A stretch of 64,000 bases of DNA. Origin: Okeania sp. KiyG1. GTDB taxonomy: Bacteria; Cyanobacteriota; Cyanobacteriia; Cyanobacteriales; Microcoleaceae. The position numbers were made by a program, and so were the translations under genes. Below, piece by piece: positions 37,301 to 45,920 of this stretch (positions are counted from its first letter, which is position 1; every line of letters begins with the position of its first letter). The stretch lies in assembly GCF_014132355.1 (NCBI RefSeq), contig NZ_BLZO01000087.1:1-64000 (forward strand), written 5' to 3'. The notes beneath the pieces are model-generated. The model worked only from the letters and a program-made list of their open reading frames with translations, was not told where the DNA came from and did no database searches.

Positions 37301-37927
37301 TCAATTTCTGAGTCTTAAGGCTTGTTGATATAATTCTATATCTAACCTATTCAGAGATGCTAACTTATCCAGTATTTTTTGGTCAGACAATATTTCTGGC
37401 AATTTTTCTTGATAACCAGGATACTTATTTGTTTGTTTACTACTTATCTGAAAGTCTTGCCAATTCAATTTTTCTTTAAGTTTTTTCAAATCCTCAGAAA
37501 AATATTCTTTGATGCCAATAAAATAAAAATTTGTGATTGGTTTTTCACTGGTAGCTTTATACATTAAATTCCGCATTTCTGGCATTTCGGCAAATTCGAC
37601 AATACTTAAATTTTGTTCGATTACTAATTTATGATGGGGGTCATTAAATGGATTATTTCCCAAGGGTAAACCTTTCCAATAGAAGTATTGAGAAATTAAA
37701 CGTTCTACAGGATTTCTCAGCCAAATTATCCTTTTAGCACCAGGATATTTTCCTTCATATTTAATAGTCCGAAAATGACCGTGAATTACCCTCACTTTGG
37801 CTCCGACTTCTGGATATCCTGGTTGATTATCAACACAAACTCCCTCGGGACCATACACTTGTAATAATATATCTTTAAAAGTTGTACCTGCTGTTTTAGG
37901 TACATGAATTGAAATAATATCTACCAT
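37301..37927 (-). CDS. Sulfotransferase family 2-type protein
   Basis: I chose the ATG at 37927 (MVDIISIHVPKTAGTTFKDI). The open frame continues upstream into a tnpB fragment but that part is unrelated. The phosphosulfate-binding loop is HVPKTAGTTF, and the second motif is RIIWLRNPVERLISQYFYWK. The C-terminal part FYFIGIKEYFSEDLKKLKEK and LASLNRLDIELYQQAL matches the neighbour at 41748-42476, indicating duplication. The length is about 208 residues, usual for the group. It probably sulfates a glycan with PAPS. The tnpB remnant replaces its native promoter region. Confidence 0.85.
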   Translation of the reverse strand: MVDIISIHVPKTAGTTFKDILLQVYGPEGVCVDNQPGYPEVGAKVRVIHGHFRTIKYEGKYPGAKRIIWLRNPVERLISQYFYWKGLPLGNNPFNDPHHKLVIEQNLSIVEFAEMPEMRNLMYKATSEKPITNFYFIGIKEYFSEDLKKLKEKLNWQDFQISSKQTNKYPGYQEKLPEILSDQKILDKLASLNRLDIELYQQALRLRN

Positions 37928-38429
37928 GAATTTATAATAATCCCATCTTGAATTTAGATGTTGAATCAACTTTATATTGCCTATTTTTGGCAAGTTGATC
38001 TTGTTTTCTTGAATGCAGTCTTGCTTGATTTGAGGATAAGTAAAACTACGATAACGACCTTTTCCCTTAAACCTTGGTTTCCCTAATTTCTGTCCATTTT
38101 TGTCTGCTTTCAACCATCTATCAAAGGCAAGTTTTACCCGTTTTATGCAGTCGTGGCATACCTGAGAATGAATTAGCTTATATTCTGGAAATTTGTCTTT
38201 GGTATTGACTAAATCTTTTTTTTGAGAGTAATAATCTGGATGATCTCTTAGTTGAGGAATTGGCATCTACCTTGGGGCAAGCATTAACCGGACAGCGATT
38301 TTCTGACCACCATGAGAATCTTTCACCTAACCGATAGTTGTACTGCCGACGCAACAATTCCAACCACATTTCTATTGTGGCTAACTGTTTTTTATTGGGC
38401 CTTAATTTATATTGGTAGGCAGTCCGCAT
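37928..38429 (-). pseudogene. tnpB N-terminal fragment fused in frame to a sulfotransferase
   Basis: MRTAYQYKLRPNKKQLATIE and RRQYNYRLGERFSWWSENRC, then after a one-base shift near 38265 MPIPQLRDHPDYYSQKKDLV, FPEYKLIHSQVCHDCIKRVK, KPRFKGKGRYRSFTYPQIKQ and KINLPKIGNIKLIQHLNSRW. The fragment stops before RuvC-I and runs without a stop into MVDIISIHVPKTAG. The left-end region is at 38430-38607. It is close to the fragment at 27677-28195. Confidence 0.8.
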
Positions 38430-38613
38430 GGTGGAAAATTTCCGGGGTTATTGCAATATAATCATACAAGTTTTTCAACTAGGGCGAAAGCTTCTGCTGG
38501 GATAGCGTGCAAATTGAATGGGCATCGAACCTATTCAATTGGTCGCCGATTCATCTGACACTCCTCTTTCAAATTATGGTGTGAGGCTCAAGGGCGGTTT
38601 AGCTAAATGCCAT
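38430..38613 (-). other. Left-end region of the tnpB family B element
   Basis: Shared with 28196-28370 and in part with 38-95. Ends near AGGGCGGTTTAGCTAAA, which is directly followed by the right end of the next element (38614). Confidence 0.55.
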
Positions 38614-38655
38614 TTGACATCCTCCCCGGCTGTTAGGCACGGGGATTCCTACCGA
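38614..38655 (-). ncRNA. Omega-RNA 3' hairpin (minus strand)
   Basis: Read on the minus strand: GGTAGGAATCCCCGTGCC, TAACAG, CCGGGGAGGATGTCAA. The guide position on that strand starts ATGGCATTTAGCTAAA, the left end of the neighbouring tnpB family B element. Confidence 0.5.
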
Positions 38656-38696
38656 GCCGTAACTCCTCGGTGGGTTGACGTCTTACAGGCTGCTGC

Positions 38697-38740
38697 ACCC
38701 ACCCCTCTTGCTCTCCTCCCGGGAGGGGATGGGGGTGGGT
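38697..38740. repeat. Small palindrome SDR-C, copy 1
   Basis: ACCCACCCCTCTTGCTCTCC, centre TCCCGGGA, ending GGGGATGGGGGTGGGT. It lies near the 3' end of tnpB. A related arrangement (CCCCTCCTGGGAGGGGG) is inside MITE-1 copy 4. Confidence 0.75.
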
Positions 38741-39036
38741 TACCCTTGCCTCCACGTCCGTTTTTTGTCTCCGTTAGCGTAGCTCCTCCGGAGGAGGCAT
38801 GCCCAAGGAGCGACTAATATATTTATCGCTGCGTTTTCGTCTAAGAACGTGTTTGCTGCCACAGTTTAGACACTCCCATTCTCGCACCTTAAGGTCTAAC
38901 TTGCCACCTTTGAATCCACAGCTAGAGCAAGTTTGAGATGTTGGTTCCCAACGATTAATTACTCTGAAATAGCGACCATATTTTTCAGCAATTCCATCTA
39001 GGAATGTTCTGAAAGTTCTCCAACCTAAATCTGATA

Positions 39037-39078
39037 CCCACCCCTCTTGCTCCTCCCGGGAGGGGATGGGGGTGGGTT
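39037..39078. repeat. Small palindrome SDR-C, copy 2
   Basis: Same sequence as 38697-38740 apart from a missing TC. It is inserted before the motif-II region of tnpB. Confidence 0.75.
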
Positions 39079-39442
39079 ACGGTTTTTTACCATACCAGAA
39101 ACGTTGTTATACTTCTAAAACAACTGTTTGGTTTTCACGAATTATTTTAGTAGATAATTTATGCAGAAAATCTGTTAAGCGTATCTTTCAGTTTGCCATG
39201 GAACTTAGCAATTCTAACCCGTGCTTTTTCATATCTTTTAGACCCCTTAGTTTTATGAGATAATGATTTACTTAACTTTCTTAACTTCTTAATTCGTTTT
39301 TTGAGTGGTTTTGGTGCATCAATCTTTGTACCGTCGCTAAATGTAGCAAAGGTTTTGAACCCTAAATCTATACCTACTGAATTATCAGTTTGAGGTAAGA
39401 TTTATGGTTGTATTTCTACTACAAAACTTAAGAAATATCTAT

Positions 39443-39493
39443 GTAGGGGCGTTAACGATAGTTATGCGCAAGCTTTCGGCCGTTCGCCCCTAC
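39443..39493. repeat. SDR-A variant with enlarged centre
   Basis: It has GTAGGGGCG at the left and CGTTCGCCCCTAC at the right, as in the other SDR-A copies, but 29 different bases between them. Compared with 5925-5965 it replaces a few bases of tnpB. Confidence 0.7.
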
Positions 39494-40117
39494 GTCTTTG
39501 ATTACTGTTACTGATGATGGAGCAGCAGGTAACTGTCTTGACCAAACTATTTTCAGCTTTCCAATTTTGGCGCTTCTAAACTTTATGTTGACCAACTTTA
39601 AATCCTCACGAGTGTAAACCTAGCAGTTTGTTTTGATTTCCTGCTTTTGAATTTAGGAGGTTTAATGGGTCTACCTTTTCTCTCACCTTTTGTCGATTTA
39701 AAAAAGTTAGAGCAACGCCTGGTTTAAATCATTTAAAGATTGCTGCAATGGTATAGCAGAAACTTCTGATAACCACTCTCTGTCTTCAGTTTTTTTAGCT
39801 TGAGTAATAAAAAGCTTTTGTAGTTCAGAATTAATTGTTTTTTTTCTCCTGAAGTATACTTTTCTTGGCAGCAAGCTAGACTATCATTCCAAACCACACG
39901 GACCGAACCAAATAGCTTTGCTAATCGGTCTTTTTGTCCCGGTGTTGGATAAATACGATACTTAAATCTAGCTTTCATAATTTGACTCTTAAACTAACAA
40001 TATGATAACATATTTATTCACATAATATATACTAAAAAGTCGCCCTTGTAGGGCGACTTTTTATTTTATTTGCAAGTGAATTGAATATATGCTACACTAT
40101 TATTAGTTGCCGAGGGG

Positions 40118-40276
40118 CACTCGGAAACTCTAAACGGACGTGGAGGGAAGCGTCAGACTACCGCCAAGGAAGCAGCACCCTGTGTTAGCGACAGCTATGC
40201 GAAGCAAAGCGTCAACCCGCCGAAGAGCTACGGCTCAGTAGGAATCCCCGTGCCTTTAGGCCGGGGAGGATGTCAA
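40118..40276 (+). pseudogene. Right-end fragment of a third copy of the element
   Basis: The sequence matches the 3' end of the inner tnpB (6565-6700): CGGACGTGGAGG, GACTACCGCCAAGG, GTCAACCCGCCGAAGAGCTA. The hairpin CCCCGTGCCTTTAGGCCGGG, GAGGATGTCAA ends at 40276. A small insert near 40183-40200 (GCGACAGCTATGCGAAGC) is not in the relative. Only the omega-RNA end survives. The guide position would begin AAGATAATGAGTTAAT. Confidence 0.65.
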
Positions 40277-40587
40277 AAGATAATGAGTTAATAACTCATA
40301 GCTGATAAGGTAGTTCCGACCATAGGAGGATAGCTGACCGCTTACCGCTGAATGCTTACAATGCCATGATCTACCACCTCAAACCTCAGACCTAATTTTA
40401 GCCTAGTGCAAGATGGCGGAAATAACTGACCAGTTACAAAATCGCGGGAACAATTACAAATCAATACTTTAATCAATACTTTTGATTTTTAACTTTTGAC
40501 TGTCTTGAGTGCGTCTTACATTCTGAGGGGACCTCAGAATTACGCACTCGCTTTTAACTTCCGCGTAGCGGCACTAGATATTCTACC
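40277..40587. other. Non-coding stretch with AGCTATC-type repeats
   Basis: AGCTGATAAGG, AGCTGACCGCTTACCGCTGA and GAATGCTTACAATG relate to 9208-9345 and 50577-50790. No gene is seen. Confidence 0.55.
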
Positions 40588-41781
40588 TTAATTTAACTCA
40601 TTTTTTTCTATAACTAAGAAATCTTCGCAGACAAAAGCTCGACGTCCACACCAAAAACCGAATGTTTTATTTACCACAATAAACCCTTGCTGCTCAATCC
40701 AATTTAACAATAAAGATTCTTGAAACCCTATAGCTTCTTCTGGCAGATCGGGATTTTTAGTAAAACTTTCCCCAAGTTGATAAATAATATTTTGGGAACT
40801 CTTACCTTTAGCAATTAAATGTTGTGATTCTGAATTGAGCAAAAAGCAAGTCAAAAAACATCTAGCACCCCTCCTTAAAACTCGATAAATTTCATCAAGA
40901 TAATGTCTAACTTCAGCAGCTTGTAGATGAGTAAATAGAGAAATTACACAGACAAAATCAAAACTTTCATTCTGATATGGAAAACAGAAATCTGTAGCCA
41001 ATATCTTGCCAGTAGGATTATAAATAGAGTTATAAATATCTAAATATTTAAAATTGAAGTTAGGTCTAGCAGGAGTAATATTTTTTGTAGCCCAAGAAAC
41101 TAACTTATCTGAAACATCAAAACCTTCATAGCAAGTTGTTTGGTTAAGATAATAAGTCAAAGAATAAGCAATCCGACCTACTCCACATCCCACATCAAAA
41201 ATTTGGTCTGTAGGTTTGAGACCTGCGGTTTGGATAAAAAAGCCCAGAAATTTCAAAGCTGTACGAATAAATACTCCTTTATCTCCACTACCAACCCACT
41301 GAATTAACTCTTGATCGGGAATTGGTAGACCAGGATTAAACAATTTGAATAAGATAGTCCCTTCACGACCTTTAAATATAGGAATTAAAACTATTAAACA
41401 ATCCCGACATCTTTGGATTTGTTGTGGAAATAGAGGAATTTTTAGAGAAAATCTAGCAGCTTCAGCTTTGTCTAGATGAGAGCATATCTTCTTTATATCT
41501 GGGCTGGGTAAACCACAAATTATTTCAAAGTTATCTATTTTTATGCCTCCAACTATCACTTGAAAATTTTCAACAACACCAGAATAAAGGGATGCTACCC
41601 ATCCTTGAATTTTTAATTCTTCACTATTAATTATGACTTTATCAATATTGCCTTTTGAGACTAACTGCCCAGAGTCATTCGCTATGTTTGTTATCTTTAA
41701 AGGCGAGCCCTCGGGGTTAAGTTTTAGTTGCTGTATTTTTTTTAATTCTAGTTGTTTTTGTTTTTGGTCATCACCATACAA
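40588..41781 (-). CDS. GWV/PSPD-domain SAM methyltransferase
   Basis: This 397-residue protein has the GWV/PSPD domain at about 45-160: LKIQGWVASLYSGVVENFQV, IICGLPSPDIKKICSHLDKA and RFSLKIPLFPQQI. The methyltransferase (about 190-390) has IFDVGCGVGRIAYSLTYYL, YEGFDVSDKLVSWA, FDFVCVISLFTHL and VLRRGARCFLTCF. The layout is the same as 62667-63749. The N-terminal 33 residues overlap the 3' end of the upstream sulfotransferase (34 bp), so the two are translationally coupled and probably modify the same glycan. The acceptor is unknown. It is intact. Confidence 0.85.
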   Translation of the reverse strand: MYGDDQKQKQLELKKIQQLKLNPEGSPLKITNIANDSGQLVSKGNIDKVIINSEELKIQGWVASLYSGVVENFQVIVGGIKIDNFEIICGLPSPDIKKICSHLDKAEAARFSLKIPLFPQQIQRCRDCLIVLIPIFKGREGTILFKLFNPGLPIPDQELIQWVGSGDKGVFIRTALKFLGFFIQTAGLKPTDQIFDVGCGVGRIAYSLTYYLNQTTCYEGFDVSDKLVSWATKNITPARPNFNFKYLDIYNSIYNPTGKILATDFCFPYQNESFDFVCVISLFTHLQAAEVRHYLDEIYRVLRRGARCFLTCFLLNSESQHLIAKGKSSQNIIYQLGESFTKNPDLPEEAIGFQESLLLNWIEQQGFIVVNKTFGFWCGRRAFVCEDFLVIEKNELN

Positions 41782-42476
41782 TAAACCAGATTTTTTAGTC
41801 TTTTTTCTCTTAAATTTAAGGCTTCTTGATATATTTCTATATCCTCCTGATTTAGCTTTGCTAACTGAGAAATTATTGGTTTATTTTTGAGTAATTCTTG
41901 CAGACTATCTTGATATTCTGCTGATATATTTTTATTTTTATAGCTAACAGCAATTTCCGGCCATTCTAACATTTCTTTTAATTCTTTGATATCGGTTTCA
42001 AAGAATTCTTGAATGCCGACAAAGTAAAAGTCTGTTAATTTAGTTTCTTTGAGATACTTACGTTTAATCTGATTCTGATTTTCTGGTATTTCTGCAAATT
42101 CAATCAAATCTATTTTTTTTTCTTGTTGCAAATACTCCTGCATCTTAGTGACATAATGTGTCTGACTAGCATTCTTTAAAAAATAGTACCGAGAAAATAA
42201 TGCAATTATGGGATTTCTTAACCAGATAATTTGGCGAGCCTCTGGATAATATTCATCGTATTTATTTGCTGGAAAATGACCGTGAATTACTTTCGTTTGA
42301 GAATGAAGAGTTTTTAGGGCTTGATAACGTCTTTTATTAGGTATTGGATAATCTAGAATAACATTTTTATGACCATAAACTTGTAATAAAATCTTTTTAA
42401 ATGTTGACCCTGCTGTTTTGGGTACATGAATAGAAATTATTTCTATTTTTGAATCTACCCCATTTATATGTGTCAT
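41748..42476 (-). CDS. Sulfotransferase family 2-type protein
   Basis: This 242-residue protein starts MTHINGVDSKIEIISIHVPK. The PAPS loop is HVPKTAGSTFKKILLQVYGH, and the second motif is QIIWLRNPIIALFSRYYFLK. The C-terminal part FYFVGIQEFFETDIKELKEM and LAKLNQEDIEIYQEALNL is shared with 37301-37927, so the two are paralogs. Its stop lies inside the next gene (overlap 34 bp). It is likely to sulfate a polysaccharide. The upstream 500 bp hold MITE-1 rather than a gene. Confidence 0.85.
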   Translation of the reverse strand: MTHINGVDSKIEIISIHVPKTAGSTFKKILLQVYGHKNVILDYPIPNKRRYQALKTLHSQTKVIHGHFPANKYDEYYPEARQIIWLRNPIIALFSRYYFLKNASQTHYVTKMQEYLQQEKKIDLIEFAEIPENQNQIKRKYLKETKLTDFYFVGIQEFFETDIKELKEMLEWPEIAVSYKNKNISAEYQDSLQELLKNKPIISQLAKLNQEDIEIYQEALNLREKRLKNLVYCMVMTKNKNN

Positions 42477-42987
42477 TTCAGTTAGCCTCTAGAGAGAGGA
42501 GCTAGGCTATCAATTATCAATGACTACCCCTATCTTTCGGTAGCTTTACTTCAGGAATATTTTAATTTTCATCCCCTTGTAAGGAAACAGTCCGTGGGGC
42601 AGTCAAGGCGAGGCTTGTTACCTCTTTTTCTAGGTCATAATACCGTACAGTAATTAGGGCTTACCAATCTAATCTAAAAGTATTGATAGATAAAGGTAAG
42701 TGCCTTTTTGGGGCTTTTAAAAAGTGCCTAGTATAACGTCTAAAACGCTCAAAAAGTTAGTATTTTAGGCGCATAGTTGGGGAGAAAAATCTAGGAATAA
42801 TTCTTACTCTTACCTCCTCGCTCATTCCCATTTATCCCCTCCTGGGAGGGGGAGGGGCGAGGTTTGGGTTGTCTCCTGTATCCTGTATCCTACCCTAACC
42901 CATAATACTCTTTCAGCAAACCCTAATTAATGGGAATTATTTGACTATATTTATACATATATACATATACTTTTTCTATTTTTTTCA
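42477..42987. other. Non-coding stretch with MITE-1
   Basis: A partial R2-like end (CATCCCCTTGTAAGGAAACA) lies at 42572-42590 and MITE-1 copy 4 at 42654-42925. No gene is seen. Confidence 0.6.
42654..42925 (+). repeat. MITE-1 copy 4, carrying an SDR-C-like insert
   Basis: The ends are TTAGGGCTTACCAAT and CTTTCAGCAAACCCTAA. Interior words AAAAGTATTGATAGATAAAG, AAAACGCTCAAAAAGTTAGT and TTACCTCCTCGCTCATTCCC match the other copies. A GC-rich palindrome CCCCTCCTGGGAGGGGG at about 42836-42855 is absent from copies 1 and 3. Confidence 0.85.
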
Positions 42988-43322
42988 TCAGTTTTTCTGT
43001 GTCGCTTCGGTCACTTGCCTCTTAATTTTTTGCAGTTTGTTTTGATAATGGTTTAGTGATTTTTTCATTTGATCTAATTGATATTTATATTCTTCTATTG
43101 ACTCCCGTTCTGGATTTTCTAGAGGGTCGGAAGTAGAGTTTTTTTGTAAGATTAGTAAATCAGGTTTTGTAAAGGAAATTCTACCACACCAAGAACCATA
43201 ATATTTTGAGATGACATTCAAATCTTGCTCTATAATCAACTTCTGTAGATAAGATTCTTGATAACCAATAGTTACTTCTGGTTTCTTAGGATTACTGGTA
43301 AAACAATCTTTTAATTGATGTA
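42988..43322 (-). pseudogene. C-terminal piece of the GT92/methyltransferase gene
   Basis: HQLKDCFTSNPKKPEVTIGY, QESYLQKLIIEQDLNVISKY and YGSWCGRISF match the C-termini of the methyltransferases at 40588 and 62667. A coiled-coil tail (YKYQLDQMKKSLNHYQNKLQ) follows. It is out of frame with 43311-45887 because of one missing base near 43320. Confidence 0.75.
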
Positions 43323-45887
43323 CAAATTTTTAGAACTTTTTCCTTCAGCAGTCAAATTTTCTGATTCCAAATTAAGCAAAAAACAACTAAATAAACATTT
43401 ACCACCTGGTTTAAGCACCCGACTAATTTCTCTCAAATATTGCTTTACCCCATCAGCTTGCAGATTAGTAAAAATATTCCTCAGACAAACAACATCAAAA
43501 CTTTCATTAGGATAGGGAAAAATAAATTCTGCTACTGGTACATTTCCTTTGGGATAATAAATAGGATGATATAGGTCAACGAAACGGAATTTAAAGTTAG
43601 GTTTGCCAGTAGAAATTTCTTGCTGAAGCCACTTTAGAGGTTTGTCTACCATGTCAAAACCTTCATAACGTCCAGGAGATTTGAGGTAGGAGGTCAAAGC
43701 ATAAGCAATGTTACCTAATCCACAACCAATATCCAGGATATGGTCTGTGGGTTTGAGGTTTACTCTTTGAATTAAGTAACTTAGCCATTTAAACCCAGTG
43801 GCAATAAATTCCTGACTACTTATCCCACCAAAATTCTTGGTGTATTTTGTGCTAGGAATGGGTATTGAAGGGTTTTTAACTGCTAGTATTAAACCACCTT
43901 CACGATGATTGAACAAAGGAGTTAAAGCTATTAGTGAATCTTGATATTCTTGCTGTTTTTGCTCTATAGGTAATTTTAAGCGGAATTTAGCCAGGGAGGC
44001 ATTGTCTAGGTCTGGATATGATTTTTTCACCCCAGGACTTGGTAAACCTAGGGTGAGGTCGAATTTGGTAATTTCTTGCCCGGCGATCGCGACTTTGAAG
44101 CCATCTACGGGGCCATAGTTAATTGAGGCCACCCAACCAACTAGAAGTAAGTTTTGGTTTTGAATTAGAGATTTATCTAGATTTCCTTGGGTTGGTATAA
44201 CTTCTTTTGATGGGGGTGAAGTTGGAATTAGTGGGTTTAATAAATTTGCAGTTTGAGAAGTTTTTTGTAGCTGCGGTAGCGAAGCATTTACTTTTTCTAT
44301 TGCTTTTTTCAGCTTGGGAATAAACCGTTGAATAGTTAAATCTTTTACTTCGTTAAAAATATGTTCTTTAGATTCAAAATTCGACCAATCTTTCTTGTTA
44401 TTCTTGTTTGCTTTCCCACCCATCATTTTGGGTTTGCTTTCTTCTTTTGAGCGAGTATGGTAATGATTAATTCTTAATTTTTGTACTGAATGTTTTGGGG
44501 TAATTGCTCTATTTACTGGTTGTTTATTTTCTGTTACTGCTAAACCATTTAGGTAAATGAAGCGGTGAGGATTGACAGGTTTAACAGTTTGTTCTGGATG
44601 AACAATACATTTTACAGTTTTGTTGGGGCTATAATTATTTTTACTACGTTTAATAAAGTTTTCTATTTGCAAGCCTTCGGGTTTTGTTTCATGGTTGGAA
44701 TTTCCAAAAATCAACCAGTTTACTGCTAATGCAGGAACGTCAATAAATTCATCTAATATTTCTTTTATATCGTCTGCTTTTGTGGGAAATAAAAATTCAT
44801 CTAAGTCTATAAATGCTATCCATTCAGATTCTTGTTTGTGATTTTCTAGACAATGAGAATAAGCAGAAAGTTGTCCTGGTCTTTGAGGCCAATAACAATA
44901 AATTACTTCACCTGAATTAATATAAGAACTGATAATCTCTTTTGTATTATCTGTACTCTCATTATCGTATAAATAAAATCTTTCTACACCCACTAACTTG
45001 TGAAATTCTAACCATTCCACTAGATAAGGGCTTTCATTTTTGATTATTGCACAGATACTTAATTTACATTTTTCTGTAATCTGAGGATTATCTGAAGTTT
45101 TTGTTAGTGCTGATTTTAGCTGAGGAAGAAAGCGTTGAATAGTTAAATCTTCCACATCATTACGATCGTGCAGTAAAACAAATGATAATTTTCTCTTACT
45201 TTTTACAGTTGCTCTTCCACGTTGAACTTTCTTTTTGGTTTCTTCTTTTGAGCGAGTAAAATAATGATTAATCCTCAATTTACTAACTGAATGTTTCTCG
45301 GAAATTTTACCCAATAAAGGTTCTAGATTTTCTGTTACGGCTACCCCATTATTAATGTATGTAAAATGATGTGGACTAAGACAACTAATAGTTTGGTCAC
45401 TGCGAACAATTGACTTGAAATTTAAATTAGCTTTAAAATCATTTTTGCCTCTATAAGTATAATTTTCCATTTGTAAACCTTCTGGTTTAGTTTCATGTCC
45501 GGAAGAACCAAAAATTAGCCAATTTACACCTACTGCTGGAGCATCAACAAATTCTTTTAATACCTCTTTTAAATCATTGTCTAGTGTGGGAAATAAAAAC
45601 TCATCTAAATCGATAAAAGCAATCCATTCCGATTCATGTTTATAGTTTTCCAAAAAATCTGTATAAGCTGCCATTTGTTGTCCTACTTTTCCCGGCCAAT
45701 GTTTGAGAATAACTTCTCCTGTATCTAGATAAGGACGAATAATATCTCTGGTATTGTCGGTACTATTATTGTCATATAAGTAAAACCTTTCTACTCCTAC
45801 TAACTTGTGAAATTCCAACCATTCTCTGAGATATGAGCCCTCATTTTTCATAATTGCACAGATACTTAGGGTACATTTTTGCCTCAT
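43311..45887 (-). CDS. Double GT92-type glycosyltransferase with GWV/PSPD domain and methyltransferase
   Basis: The 858-residue frame has two copies of a GT92/DUF23-like domain: residues 5-270 (LSICAIMKNEGSYLREWLEF, RFYLYDNNSTDNTRDIIRP, IAFIDLDEFLFPT) and 275-545 (LSICAIIKNESPYLVEWLEF, IAFIDLDEFLFPT). The DLDE motif matches a metal site of GT-A enzymes. The GWV/PSPD domain follows at 575-690 (LVGWVASINYGPVDGFKVAI, LGLPSPGVKKSYPDLDNA). A methyltransferase starts at about 720 (ILDIGCGLGNIAYALTSYL). The frame ends early (KNLYIN) by a one-base loss; the rest is at 42988-43322. The glycosyl transfer domains look intact. Confidence 0.85.
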   Translation of the reverse strand: MRQKCTLSICAIMKNEGSYLREWLEFHKLVGVERFYLYDNNSTDNTRDIIRPYLDTGEVILKHWPGKVGQQMAAYTDFLENYKHESEWIAFIDLDEFLFPTLDNDLKEVLKEFVDAPAVGVNWLIFGSSGHETKPEGLQMENYTYRGKNDFKANLNFKSIVRSDQTISCLSPHHFTYINNGVAVTENLEPLLGKISEKHSVSKLRINHYFTRSKEETKKKVQRGRATVKSKRKLSFVLLHDRNDVEDLTIQRFLPQLKSALTKTSDNPQITEKCKLSICAIIKNESPYLVEWLEFHKLVGVERFYLYDNESTDNTKEIISSYINSGEVIYCYWPQRPGQLSAYSHCLENHKQESEWIAFIDLDEFLFPTKADDIKEILDEFIDVPALAVNWLIFGNSNHETKPEGLQIENFIKRSKNNYSPNKTVKCIVHPEQTVKPVNPHRFIYLNGLAVTENKQPVNRAITPKHSVQKLRINHYHTRSKEESKPKMMGGKANKNNKKDWSNFESKEHIFNEVKDLTIQRFIPKLKKAIEKVNASLPQLQKTSQTANLLNPLIPTSPPSKEVIPTQGNLDKSLIQNQNLLLVGWVASINYGPVDGFKVAIAGQEITKFDLTLGLPSPGVKKSYPDLDNASLAKFRLKLPIEQKQQEYQDSLIALTPLFNHREGGLILAVKNPSIPIPSTKYTKNFGGISSQEFIATGFKWLSYLIQRVNLKPTDHILDIGCGLGNIAYALTSYLKSPGRYEGFDMVDKPLKWLQQEISTGKPNFKFRFVDLYHPIYYPKGNVPVAEFIFPYPNESFDVVCLRNIFTNLQADGVKQYLREISRVLKPGGKCLFSCFLLNLESENLTAEGKSSKNLYIN

Positions 45888-45920
45888 TTTTTTTAATAAC
45901 TCCTCTTATTCTATGTTTGG

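Larger units (their letters stand above)
38649..39978 (-). pseudogene. tnpB: tnpB, heavily disrupted
   Basis: The start MKARFKYRIYPTPGQKDRLA, FGSVRVVWNDSLACCQEKYT is intact up to a lost-base frameshift near 39840. The later parts can be read by comparison with 5425-6665: RuvC-I near 39340, RuvC-II near 39100 and the zinc ribbon CSSCGFKGG-type near 38890-38950. Insertions are SDR-A variant 39443-39493 and two SDR-C palindromes at 38697-38740 and 39037-39078. A further GC-rich patch (AGCTCCTCCGGAGGAGGC) is at 38780-38800. It cannot be expressed as a full protein. Confidence 0.8.
38614..40075 (-). mobile_element. IS605-type element, decayed (minus strand)
   Basis: The right end is TTGACATCCTCCCCGGCTGT on the plus strand at 38614. 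The left end carries the hairpin AGTCGCCCTTGTAGGGCGACT (40038-40058). It is a close relative of the inner element 5341-6700. It is disrupted by at least three small palindromic insertions. Confidence 0.75.

Noticed and set aside
38518-38817. 99-codon plus-strand frame
   Set aside because: It crosses an IS left end, an IS right end and SDR-C; the text is produced by GC-rich palindromes.
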